5,489 bases of DNA, from the NCBI GenBank assembly GCA_028678965.1, contig JAJRCM010000149.1:1-5489 (forward strand), read 5' to 3'. The notes beneath the pieces were generated by a model. The model saw only the letters and a program-made list of their open reading frames with translations, was not told the DNA's origin and did not search any database. The DNA is from Methanomicrobiales archaeon. Its GTDB lineage: Archaea > Halobacteriota > Methanomicrobia > Methanomicrobiales > JACTUA01. Of the stretch, positions 1-5,489 are shown piece after piece; the first letter of the stretch is position 1; each line of letters opens with the position of its first letter. The translations under genes and the position numbers were made by a program.

Positions 1-2
1 AC

Positions 3-95
3 GGCAAACTCATCAAAGAGAGTGGATACCCGGACATTTTCTCGCTTTACCGCTGCCTTACATGTGGGGAAGTGCATCAGTCGATCTCCGATTGA
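3..95 (+). CDS. Partial C-terminal end of an unidentified protein with a CxxC pair
   Basis: An open frame enters from the left edge and ends at the TGA at 93-95, giving about 30 residues. It has a sensible composition (GYPDIFSLYRCLTCGEVHQ), and many codons end in G or C, as in the other genes of the window. The RCLTCGEVH stretch has a C-x2-C pair of the kind seen in zinc knuckles, but a partner pair would lie outside the window, so metal binding is only a guess. The frame converges on the minus-strand gene ending at 77, and the two overlap by 19 bases at their 3' ends. The other two plus frames and the minus strand here look less protein-like. The family is not recognised, and too little is visible to assign a function. 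Confidence 0.45.
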   Translation, partial: GKLIKESGYPDIFSLYRCLTCGEVHQSISD

Positions 96-748
96 ATGTT
101 CCTGATGGCAATCCTAATCAGGCCAAGATTGGCATCTGCTTCGGTAAAAATGCAGATGTTAATATCTCCAAAGGGAGCTATGATAAACTTTCCGTGAGGA
201 GTTTCCAGGATCATCTGATCCAGGGGTTCTATCGTAAGGTCGGTGGCGATCTTCTTCCCCGCCCTGAGCAGATCCTCGGCAACAGCGGCGACTTGGTCAA
301 AGTCCGCATTCCCGGTCGATTGCACTGCAAATCCATCATGAAATGCTGCCACCGCAAGTACCCCCGGCTGTTTCTGGATGGTCTCAAGGTTCCATGTACC
401 CAAAGTTTTTCTGGGTTTCAGCGGCTCACCCCTGTCGTTATAAGCGATGAGCAAACCTTCTGCAGAACAGGTCTTCCGGGCATCAGCAAAATCCTGTTCA
501 TTGTATTTTCGCACTTCAAATTCGACGGCACTCTCACTAACAAGGTGAGTGTAGGCCGCGTTTCCCTTCAGATCGGTGTCCTTCTGCTTGTAATATGAAG
601 CAATAAATTTGCCCTGGTCAATGAGGAGGAAGCCCTCACCGCTTATCCCCATAATATGAAGTACACCAATGAGGGGGGAGATGAACGGTCCGATTTCGGA
701 GAGACTTCCGGAAAATTTACCGATGACGGTACCTTCGGGAAGAATCAT
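77..748 (-). CDS. Two-domain protein: unassigned N-terminal domain plus Roadblock/LC7-like C-terminal domain
   Basis: This is a 223-residue cytosolic protein with no signal peptide or membrane segment. Residues about 122-223 look like a Roadblock/LC7 fold: an opening helix, then PGVLAVAAFHDGFAVQSTG, a central helix (FDQVAAVAEDLLRAGKKI), a strand pair (MILETPHGKFIIAPFG) and the closing ANLGLIRIAIR helix. Roadblock proteins dimerise and often regulate small Ras-like GTPases, as MglB does for MglA. Residues about 1-110 form a separate domain. Its pattern (GEGFLLIDQGKFIASYY, later GNAAYTHLV and AVEFEVRKY) recalls the DUF4388/PATAN and archaeal DUF2226 type of small regulatory domain, but this is by eye only. 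The ATG start overlaps the stop of the upstream Roadblock gene by 4 bases (ATGA, 745-748), with no clear ribosome binding site of its own, so translational coupling is likely. No GTPase gene is visible beside it. Confidence 0.8.
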   Translation of the reverse strand: MILPEGTVIGKFSGSLSEIGPFISPLIGVLHIMGISGEGFLLIDQGKFIASYYKQKDTDLKGNAAYTHLVSESAVEFEVRKYNEQDFADARKTCSAEGLLIAYNDRGEPLKPRKTLGTWNLETIQKQPGVLAVAAFHDGFAVQSTGNADFDQVAAVAEDLLRAGKKIATDLTIEPLDQMILETPHGKFIIAPFGDINICIFTEADANLGLIRIAIRNIQSEID

Positions 749-1092
749 AAGGCGGCAATGATTCGTTCTTTGTTCTTCTTCAACTCGTACCGGACTTTCC
801 CGATGTTCGCGTTATTGTCGACCACAATCGCGATCAATTCCTCTGCAGACAGGGGTGAGAGAATTATCGATCCATTCTCCAGTTCCACAAGGGTCTGGGT
901 CAGCATTCCCTTTCCCAGTTCATTGCCCATCGCCTCCGAGGCTCCTAATCCTGTCGAAGCCATGGCCCCCAAAGCCTCGATATTCACTTTCCCAGATACC
1001 GCACTCTCGATGACGAATCCGTCCCTCCCTACCACGACAACCGCGGAAATACCATCGAGTTTCAGGAACTCCGAGAGAATCTGTTTTATCAC
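745..1092 (-). CDS. Roadblock/LC7 domain protein (MglB-like)
   Basis: This 115-residue protein is a single Roadblock/LC7 domain, the usual size for the stand-alone archaeal and bacterial forms. The diagnostic order is present: an N-terminal helix (IKQILSEFLKLDG), a strand pair (ISAVVVVGRDGFVIES), a small-residue-rich helix (IEALGAMASTGLGASEAMG), two further strands (QTLVELENGSIILSPL and LIAIVVD) and the closing helix NANIGKVRYELKK. Members act as homodimers or heterodimers, typically as GTPase-activating or scaffold partners of Ras-like GTPases. In archaea most are uncharacterised. The start is GTG at 1092-1090, chosen because GGTGAT (1103-1098) lies 5 bases upstream. The gene is first in a two-gene minus-strand unit, and its stop overlaps the start of the second Roadblock gene by ATGA. 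That arrangement suggests the two proteins are made together and may pair. The specific role is unknown. Confidence 0.88.
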   Translation of the reverse strand: MIKQILSEFLKLDGISAVVVVGRDGFVIESAVSGKVNIEALGAMASTGLGASEAMGNELGKGMLTQTLVELENGSIILSPLSAEELIAIVVDNNANIGKVRYELKKNKERIIAAL

Positions 1093-1097
1093 CCCTC

Positions 1098-1103
1098 ATC
1101 ACC
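1098..1103 (-). promoter_or_regulatory. Ribosome binding site deciding the GTG start of the 115-residue Roadblock gene
   Basis: GGTGAT on the minus strand (within GAGGGTGAT, 1106-1098) matches the anti-Shine-Dalgarno end of archaeal 16S rRNA. It lies 5 bases before the GTG at 1092. The same hexamer at the same spacing precedes the GTG of the PIN-ATPase gene. Confidence 0.7.
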
Positions 1104-1167
1104 CTCTCTACGAAACCTCATCGGCAATCCACTTCAAGTTTCCGGTACGGATGGACCTAGGGGAGTG

Positions 1168-1176
1168 TATATTTAT
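1168..1176 (-). promoter_or_regulatory. Putative TATA box for the Roadblock unit
   Basis: The minus-strand sequence ATAAATATA is a good match to an archaeal TATA box in otherwise G/C-rich DNA. Transcription would start about 25 bases downstream, near 1143-1148, leaving a leader of roughly 50 bases before the GTG at 1092. The call rests on consensus and position only. Confidence 0.5.
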
Positions 1177-1270
1177 CTGGTGATTTCGGGGGGGAACTCC
1201 GGTTATTCGTTATGACGCGCATCGGGGAGCAACTTACTGCAATTATAACAGTAAAAACCTTGAATATCAA

Positions 1271-1278
1271 TTTATAAA
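1271..1278 (+). promoter_or_regulatory. Putative TATA box for the peptidase-hisI-PINc-leuS operon
   Basis: TTTATAAA is the strongest plus-strand TATA-like match upstream of the peptidase gene. It predicts a start near 1298-1303 and a leader of about 30-35 bases. A second candidate (1297-1306) would put the start within a few bases of the ATG at 1334. Sequence alone does not settle which is used. Confidence 0.42.
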
Positions 1279-1333
1279 AATTTATTGAAAAACGTCAAAA
1301 ATAAATGGAACATGTGATCGATAATAGATTGTT

Positions 1334-2119
1334 ATGATAATTCCTCTCATAATCACCTCTCTTGTGGTTGGGATTACCCTCCTCTATGCCTCCTGGCTGG
1401 ATATTCAGGACCGCCGTGTTCCATTCCGGACATGGTATCCAATGCTGGTGATAGGAATCCCCTTTGTGGTATTTTTTTATGCCAATCTCGTTCTGGTGAG
1501 TCCCTCCCTTTTCCTCCGCTTTGTGGTAATTACCGCCCTCTTCTGCGGCTTTTTTTATTTTTTTGCAGCCATTCATCTCTTCGGTGGAGCAGATGCATGG
1601 GCACTCATCTTCATCGCTGCCCTGATCCCTGTATTTCCGGTACAACCGTTTTTCGATTATTCCCCCCTCCAGTTCTTCCCCTTCACCGTCCTCACCAATG
1701 CAGTCATCCTGAACCTCGCAACGCCTCTGGGAATTTTCATTATGAACGTGGGGAGGAAAAATTTTGCCCCGTTCCCCTACATGTTCTTCGGTTTTCCTGT
1801 TCCCGGAGACCGGGTGGAGCAGTACTTCGGGTTTGTAATGGAGGAGATCAATGAGCACGAAGGAGGGCTCACCCGCAGGTTCGTAACTGTTCGAGAATCT
1901 CTATCCACAATGGTCCGTGGAGGAGACCGGCTGTATACCAAGGATATAAGACTTCACCCTGAACAGTACACAAAGGAGCGTGCCCTCTTCAAGAAAGCAG
2001 GGTATATCTGGATATCCTACGGAGTTCCCTTTATCCTACCCATCACTGCAGGGTTCTTCACTGCCCTCTTGGCGGGGGATATTCTCTACACCGTTATGCG
2101 CATGGCAATTGGAGTGTGA
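1334..2119 (+). CDS. A24-family prepilin/prearchaellin peptidase (FlaK/PibD-like)
   Basis: This is an integral membrane aspartyl protease that removes the short class III signal peptide from archaellins and type IV pilin-like proteins at the cytoplasmic face. Two catalytic aspartates are visible in the expected contexts: D23 in [12 protein letters not shown] after the first membrane helix, and D87 in HLFGGADAW, the archaeal form of the GxGD motif. About six hydrophobic segments can be seen (roughly 3-20, 35-52, 59-80, 86-105, 112-138 and 226-255). A polar stretch at about 155-225 probably forms a cytoplasmic domain. At 261 residues it is somewhat longer than the roughly 230 of methanococcal FlaK. 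An in-frame TAG at 1325-1327 makes ATG 1334 the first usable ATG, although no ribosome binding site sits at normal distance. No pilin or archaellin gene is nearby, so the substrate class (archaellum or pilus) is open. It is first in a tight four-gene unit. Confidence 0.9.
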   Translation: MIIPLIITSLVVGITLLYASWLDIQDRRVPFRTWYPMLVIGIPFVVFFYANLVLVSPSLFLRFVVITALFCGFFYFFAAIHLFGGADAWALIFIAALIPVFPVQPFFDYSPLQFFPFTVLTNAVILNLATPLGIFIMNVGRKNFAPFPYMFFGFPVPGDRVEQYFGFVMEEINEHEGGLTRRFVTVRESLSTMVRGGDRLYTKDIRLHPEQYTKERALFKKAGYIWISYGVPFILPITAGFFTALLAGDILYTVMRMAIGV

Positions 2120-2120
2120 T
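2111..2120 (+). promoter_or_regulatory. Ribosome binding site of hisI overlapping the upstream stop codon
   Basis: GGAGTGTGAT contains the TGA stop of the peptidase gene (2117-2119) and ends 3 bases before the GTG at 2124. The overlap suggests that ribosomes finishing the peptidase help start hisI. It also supports GTG 2124 over the upstream in-frame ATG at 1980. Confidence 0.55.
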
Positions 2121-2123
2121 ATC

Positions 2124-2501
2124 GTGATCGAGCTCGTATTTACAAACGAACTGATTCCCGTAGTTGTGCAGGATCGAACCAGTAAGGAGGTATTGATGGT
2201 TGCGTACGCAAACCGTGAGGCCTTGGAGCTGACGAAAACCACCGGTCTTGCACATTATTTCAGCCGGAGCAGAAAGAAGATCTGGAGGAAGGGGGAGGAA
2301 AGCGGGCATATCCAACAGGTACTACGTATTCTTGTAGATTGTGATGCGGATTGCCTCCTCTATGAAGTGGAGCAGCGGGGAGCGGCTTGCCACACCGGTC
2401 ACCACTCATGTTTCTACCGTACGCTCCAAGGTGAGGAAATTTCGGGAAAGGTCTTCGATCCGGCGAGGGTATACCATAATAAAGATCAAAAACACCAATG
2501 A
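2124..2501 (+). CDS. hisI: Phosphoribosyl-AMP cyclohydrolase, third step of histidine synthesis
   Basis: HisI opens the purine ring of phosphoribosyl-AMP to give the ProFAR precursor of histidine, and it acts as a cytosolic zinc- and magnesium-dependent dimer. The 125-residue protein is a stand-alone HisI without the HisE domain that is fused in many bacteria. The family signatures are all present: [43 protein letters not shown] and [14 protein letters not shown]. By family alignment, D72, D74 and D76 should bind magnesium, and C73, C89 and C96 zinc. The open frame extends back to 1980, but that part lies inside the peptidase gene and does not resemble HisI. The GTG at 2124, with a Shine-Dalgarno sequence just before it, gives the normal family length. 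It starts 4 bases after the peptidase stop and ends 15 bases before the next gene. No other histidine genes are in the window. Confidence 0.96.
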   Translation: MIELVFTNELIPVVVQDRTSKEVLMVAYANREALELTKTTGLAHYFSRSRKKIWRKGEESGHIQQVLRILVDCDADCLLYEVEQRGAACHTGHHSCFYRTLQGEEISGKVFDPARVYHNKDQKHQ

Positions 2502-2505
2502 TCAT

Positions 2506-2511
2506 GGTGAT
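2506..2511 (+). promoter_or_regulatory. Ribosome binding site deciding the GTG start of the PIN-ATPase gene
   Basis: GGTGAT is followed by five Ts and then GTG at 2517. An in-frame TGA at 2508-2510 rules out any earlier start, and the nearby ATG at 2504 is in another frame. The start at 2517 is therefore well fixed. Confidence 0.75.
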
Positions 2512-2516
2512 TTTTT

Positions 2517-4376
2517 GTGATAATAGTCCCCGATACAAGCGTGGTAATAGATGGACGTATCACCTCCATGATAAAATCCGGTGAATATAAAGCTGCGACA
2601 ATAGTGATTCCTGAACCGGTTATCGCAGAACTCGAGGCCCAGGCGAATCAGGGCAGGGAGATCGGGTTCAGCGGGCTAACTGAACTCCAGGAACTGTGGA
2701 AGCTGGCCCAGGAAGGAATCATTGAAGTAAAATTCGCCGGTGAAAGGCCGAACCTTGAACAGGTGAAGCTGGCGAGTGGGGGGGAGATCGATGCCCTCAT
2801 ACGGAATGTGGCTATTGAATACAAGGCAAAGTTCCTGACAAGCGATATCGTGCAGGCAGAAGTAGCTAAGGCAAAAGGATTGGATGTACTCTACCTGAAG
2901 CCACAGATAGGAGACTTCTCTCCACTGGGAATTGACCAGTTTTTTGATGAAGAGACCAAAGCAGTCTATCTCAAAGAACGGGTACCTCCTATCGTGAGAA
3001 AAGGCACCATGAAGGAGGCCCGACTGGTCAGGGTCAGAGAGGCTCCCCTTAATGAGTATGAGCTCCGGACCCTGGCTCAGGAGATCCTGGAACGAGCGAA
3101 AAGGGATCCGGATGGCTTTATCGAAGTGGAGAAGAGGGGAGTGACCGTCGTCCAGATTGGCTCCATGCGCATCTCCATCGCACGGCGTCCTTTCAGTGAT
3201 GGGATGGAGATCACCGCGGTCCGTCCCATTGGTAAGGTCACTCTCGATGACTATAAACGATCAAACCTCATCAAGAAGAGGATTCTTGCGAATAAGCGGG
3301 GATTCCTCATTGCAGGCCCACCAGGATCAGGGAAGACCACGCTTGCCCAAAGTGTGGCCTCATTCCTGTCTGAGCATGAATTTGTCGTAAAGACCATGGA
3401 GGCCCCCCGAGATCTTCAGGTACCTGACCACATCACCCAATATACCTCACTCGACGGGAGTATGGAGGGGACAGCAGACATCCTTCTCCTTGTCCGGCCA
3501 GATTATGTTATCTTTGATGAATTACGGAAGTCTGAGCACTTCAGCATCTTTGCTGACATGAGACTTGCCGGTGTGGGAATGGTCGGGGTGATCCATGCTC
3601 TGGAGATCCAGGACGCTCTCCAGCGGTTCCTCACCCGCATTGATTTTGGGTTACTCCCCCAGGTACTCAACACTATCATCTTTGTGAACGAGGGTGAGAT
3701 AAGCCGGGTCTGTGATCTTGATCTGGTGTTCAAGGTTCCTTCTGGCATGCCCGATGACCGCTCTATCAAACCAGTTATCGTGGTCAGGGACCATGAGACC
3801 GGTGAAGTGGTGGTTGAAGCGTTTAAGTACGACCAGGAGACTTTTGTCCTTCCCGTTGGAAGACCTGGGGAGGAAATGGCGAAGGTTCCAGGCCCGAAGG
3901 AGAGCGAGCGATTCTCCTGGAAGCTCTCTGAGAAAGAGATTCAGCGGGAGATAGGACGATTTACTGTCGGATATGTTGACGTCCGTATGCTCTCTGATAA
4001 CAAAGCGGTGGTGTATATCGATGATAAAGATGTACCAGCAGCCATCGGTAAAGGGGGGAAAAATATCTCAGCGATCGTAAGCAAGCTGGGTATCGGGATC
4101 GACATCCGCCCGAGGACGGAGCTGGAGGAGCCCGCTCCAGAAGAAACCGTTCAGTTGGAGGGGGGGGTGCGTATCCGCATGGATAAGAAACAGCTGGCAA
4201 TTATCGCTCCTGAACAGCGAGGGAAGATAGTGGATGTCTTCGCCGGGAAGGAGTACCTATTCACCGCAACGGTCAACGATGATGGGGAGATCCAGCTCTC
4301 CAAGAACAGCACCATTGCCCAAGAGATGCTCAGGCGGTCCGGCAGCGGTGAGACTATTAAATTGAGACCGGTGTGA
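2517..4376 (+). CDS. PIN domain-ATPase-KH domain protein (PINc/VapC-family ATPase)
   Basis: This 619-residue cytosolic protein combines three modules. Residues about 1-130 are a PIN nuclease domain, with the acidic set D6 (VPDTSVV), E38 (VIAELE), D92 (GGEIDALI) and D110 (FLTSD). After a beta-rich linker (QIGSMRISIARRPFSDG), residues about 235-410 form a VirB11/PilT-type secretion-like ATPase: Walker A GPPGSGKT at 267-274, VIFDE with D334 and E335, and the conserved HALEIQDALQRF region with H360. Residues about 485-535 are a KH RNA-binding domain with GKGG at 511-514. The last 70 residues are unassigned. Family members are widespread in archaea and are often labelled 'PilT', a name that refers to the PIN domain and does not imply pilus retraction. 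The PIN plus KH pairing suggests RNA cleavage or remodelling driven by ATP, but I know of no proven substrate. All key residues look intact. It lies between hisI and leuS in the same unit. Confidence 0.93.
   Translation: MIIVPDTSVVIDGRITSMIKSGEYKAATIVIPEPVIAELEAQANQGREIGFSGLTELQELWKLAQEGIIEVKFAGERPNLEQVKLASGGEIDALIRNVAIEYKAKFLTSDIVQAEVAKAKGLDVLYLKPQIGDFSPLGIDQFFDEETKAVYLKERVPPIVRKGTMKEARLVRVREAPLNEYELRTLAQEILERAKRDPDGFIEVEKRGVTVVQIGSMRISIARRPFSDGMEITAVRPIGKVTLDDYKRSNLIKKRILANKRGFLIAGPPGSGKTTLAQSVASFLSEHEFVVKTMEAPRDLQVPDHITQYTSLDGSMEGTADILLLVRPDYVIFDELRKSEHFSIFADMRLAGVGMVGVIHALEIQDALQRFLTRIDFGLLPQVLNTIIFVNEGEISRVCDLDLVFKVPSGMPDDRSIKPVIVVRDHETGEVVVEAFKYDQETFVLPVGRPGEEMAKVPGPKESERFSWKLSEKEIQREIGRFTVGYVDVRMLSDNKAVVYIDDKDVPAAIGKGGKNISAIVSKLGIGIDIRPRTELEEPAPEETVQLEGGVRIRMDKKQLAIIAPEQRGKIVDVFAGKEYLFTATVNDDGEIQLSKNSTIAQEMLRRSGSGETIKLRPV
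4160..4167 (+). repeat. Run of eight Gs inside the PIN-ATPase-KH gene
   Basis: This homopolymer encodes the end of E548, then G549, G550 and the start of V551, in the linker between the KH domain and the C-terminal segment. The frame is intact here. Runs of seven Gs also occur in the same gene (2778-2784) and in leuS (4481-4487). Such tracts are prone to slippage and sequencing error. Confidence 0.8.
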
Positions 4377-4388
4377 GGACCGCCCACT

Positions 4389-4394
4389 GGTGAT
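4389..4394 (+). promoter_or_regulatory. Ribosome binding site of leuS
   Basis: GGTGAT lies 3 bases before the ATG at 4398, in the 21-base gap after the PIN-ATPase gene. It favours ATG 4398 over the GTG codon that follows immediately. Confidence 0.7.
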
Positions 4395-4397
4395 ACC

Positions 4398-5489
4398 ATG
4401 GTGGATGACGTAGAACGGGCTGTGGCAGAGAGGGAGTGCAGGGACCGGTGGGAACAGGTATTTCAGGTAAATCCTGGTAAGGGGGGGAAGTATTACCTGA
4501 ATGTGGCATTCCCCTACCCCAGTGGAGCGATGCATGTTGGTCATGGGCGAACCTACACAGTTCCCGATGTGATTGCACGATTCTGGAGGATGCGGGGGAG
4601 AAAGGTCCTTTTTCCCATGGGATTCCATGTCACCGGCACCCCAGTGATCGGTATCTCCCGCAGGATCGCAAAGGGGGATGAAAAGACCATCCGGCTCTAC
4701 CGTGACCTTTATCGGGTATCGCAAGAGGAGCTAAACCAGTTCACTGATCCGATGGTCATCGTCCGTCATTTCAGCGGGGAATATGAGCGGGTCATGCGAT
4801 CCCTTGGTCTCTCCATTGACTGGCGTCGTCGCTTCATCACCGTCGATCCTCACTATAGCAAGTTCATCGAATGGCAGTACAAGCACCTCGGTGAAAAGGG
4901 ATATGTGGTGAAGGGGATCCACCCCGTGAAGTATTGTCCGCAGTGTGAGAATCCGGTAGGAGATCACGATCTGTTGGAAGGAGATAAATCTGAGATCATC
5001 AAGTTCACCCTCGTGATTTTCAGGTACGGGGATGCGCTGATCCCCACTGCCACGCTCCGACCTGAGACAATCTATGGGGTCACTAATATCTGGGTCAATC
5101 CTGCAGTAGCCTATGTAAAAACCCGGATCGATAATGTCATTTATATACTCAGCCGTGAAGCGGCAGAGAAACTGCGTATCCAGGATCATACAGTGGAGAT
5201 TATAGATGCGCTCTCCCCGGGGGCACTAATCGACCAGCGGGTCAGTCATCCACTTTGCGGGGAGATCACGGTCCTACCTGCTGAGTTTGTCGACCCCGAT
5301 ATGGGAAGCGGAATAGTGATGAGTGTTCCGGCTCATGCTCCCTTTGACTACATTGCCCTGCGGGATCTCCAGGAGAGAGGGATGTACCGGGAGATCGTTC
5401 CCATCCCCCTGTTGAGCGTGGAGGGGTATGGTGCCTGGCCAGCGAAGGACGCCGTTGAGCGGGCGCAGATAAACAACCAGCAAGACCCC
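4398..5489 (+). CDS. leuS: Leucyl-tRNA synthetase, archaeal type (N-terminal part, cut by window edge)
   Basis: This enzyme charges tRNA-Leu with leucine using ATP, and it edits misloaded amino acids. The first 364 codons are visible and run uninterrupted to the right edge; the full archaeal enzyme is usually above 900 residues. The class I catalytic start is clear: NVAFPYPSGAMHVGHGRTYT with the HIGH-type motif HVGH at 46-49, followed by LFPMGFHVTGTPV. The SIDWRRRF and KFIEWQYKHL stretches and the YCPQCENPVGDHDL segment (C180, C183) are typical of archaeal and eukaryotic LeuRS. From about 200 the CP1 editing domain begins, with TLRPETIYGV at 219-228 and GSGIVMSVPAHAPFDY, where D317 matches the conserved editing aspartate. 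The KMSKS motif and anticodon-binding part lie beyond the window. It follows the PIN-ATPase gene by 21 bases and is probably co-transcribed with it. Confidence 0.96.
   Translation, partial: MVDDVERAVAERECRDRWEQVFQVNPGKGGKYYLNVAFPYPSGAMHVGHGRTYTVPDVIARFWRMRGRKVLFPMGFHVTGTPVIGISRRIAKGDEKTIRLYRDLYRVSQEELNQFTDPMVIVRHFSGEYERVMRSLGLSIDWRRRFITVDPHYSKFIEWQYKHLGEKGYVVKGIHPVKYCPQCENPVGDHDLLEGDKSEIIKFTLVIFRYGDALIPTATLRPETIYGVTNIWVNPAVAYVKTRIDNVIYILSREAAEKLRIQDHTVEIIDALSPGALIDQRVSHPLCGEITVLPAEFVDPDMGSGIVMSVPAHAPFDYIALRDLQERGMYREIVPIPLLSVEGYGAWPAKDAVERAQINNQQDP

Larger units (their letters stand above)
1093..1333. other. Divergent intergenic region between the Roadblock unit and the peptidase-leuS operon
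   Basis: This 241-base stretch separates genes read in opposite directions and should hold both promoters. The left half is mixed in composition. The right half (about 1240-1335) is strongly AT-rich, with three TATA-like blocks on the plus strand (ATTATAA at 1242-1248, TTTATAAA at 1271-1278, AAAAATAAAT at 1297-1306). A run of seven Gs lies at 1188-1194. I found no tRNA, no convincing riboswitch and no plausible small gene in it. Confidence 0.6.

Noticed and set aside
1..76. Possible start of a further minus-strand gene (MSGYPLSLMSLP, ATG near 40) after the Roadblock unit
   Set aside because: It has no good ribosome binding site and only 12 codons before the edge. The plus-strand frame in the same bases is more protein-like.
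62..598. Plus-strand open frame of 178 residues opposite the 223-residue Roadblock gene
   Set aside because: It is antisense to a protein with recognisable domain structure, and its own translation matches no family I recognise.
656..1183. Plus-strand open frame of 175 residues opposite the 115-residue Roadblock gene
   Set aside because: It is a shadow of the Roadblock gene and runs through the putative promoter. Its serine- and proline-rich translation is typical of an antisense frame.
1269..1286. Apparent palindrome in the AT-rich upstream block
   Set aside because: The arms do not match exactly, and the symmetry is what AT-rich promoter sequence gives by chance.
1295..1858. Minus-strand open frame of 187 residues opposite the prepilin peptidase
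   Set aside because: The plus strand encodes clear membrane helices and both catalytic aspartates. The antisense product is low-complexity and rich in E, H and K.
1980..2123. N-terminal extension of hisI back to the ATG at 1980
   Set aside because: It overlaps the peptidase gene in another frame and has no HisI similarity. GTG 2124 with its ribosome binding site gives the normal family length.
2517..4376. PIN domain as the toxin of a VapBC toxin-antitoxin pair
   Set aside because: The PIN domain is part of a 619-residue protein with ATPase and KH domains, and no small antitoxin gene precedes it; the preceding gene is hisI.
4257..5483. Minus-strand open frames opposite the PIN-ATPase end and leuS (4257-4724, 4731-5189, 5274-5483)
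   Set aside because: All are antisense to unmistakable leucyl-tRNA synthetase or PIN-ATPase sequence and show no family signature.

Overview
The window looks like a piece of a methanogenic archaeon's chromosome, most likely of the Methanomicrobiales or a near relative. The evidence is an archaeal A24-family prepilin peptidase, a PIN-ATPase-KH protein of the kind found across Euryarchaeota, an archaeal-type leucyl-tRNA synthetase, Roadblock/LC7 proteins, GGTGAT ribosome binding sites, several GTG starts and AT-rich TATA-like boxes. G+C looks moderate, near 50% by eye. The genus is an inference and was not searched.

Left part (1-1092): a short open reading frame enters from the left edge on the plus strand and stops at 95. 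It is probably the C-terminus of a gene with a CxxC pair. It converges on a two-gene minus-strand unit: a 115-residue Roadblock/LC7 protein (GTG start at 1092), then a 223-residue protein with a Roadblock-like C-terminal half and a less familiar N-terminal domain. These two genes overlap by ATGA.

Middle (1093-1333): a 241-base divergent intergenic region. It is AT-rich on its right side and carries TATA-like boxes for both directions.

Right part (1334-5489): four plus-strand genes packed with gaps of 4, 15 and 21 bases, which suggests one operon. In order they are an A24 prepilin/prearchaellin peptidase, hisI (phosphoribosyl-AMP cyclohydrolase), a 619-residue PIN-ATPase-KH protein, and leuS, which is cut by the window edge after 364 codons. 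The genes have no shared pathway: secretion/pilus maturation, histidine synthesis, RNA-linked ATPase and tRNA charging. Reading them as a growth-linked housekeeping unit, or as a functional link between the ATPase and translation, is inference.

I see no tRNA, rRNA, CRISPR array, transposon or phage signature. No clearly new system is present. The features most worth attention are the PIN-ATPase-KH gene in its operon and the Roadblock pair with its unassigned N-terminal domain.
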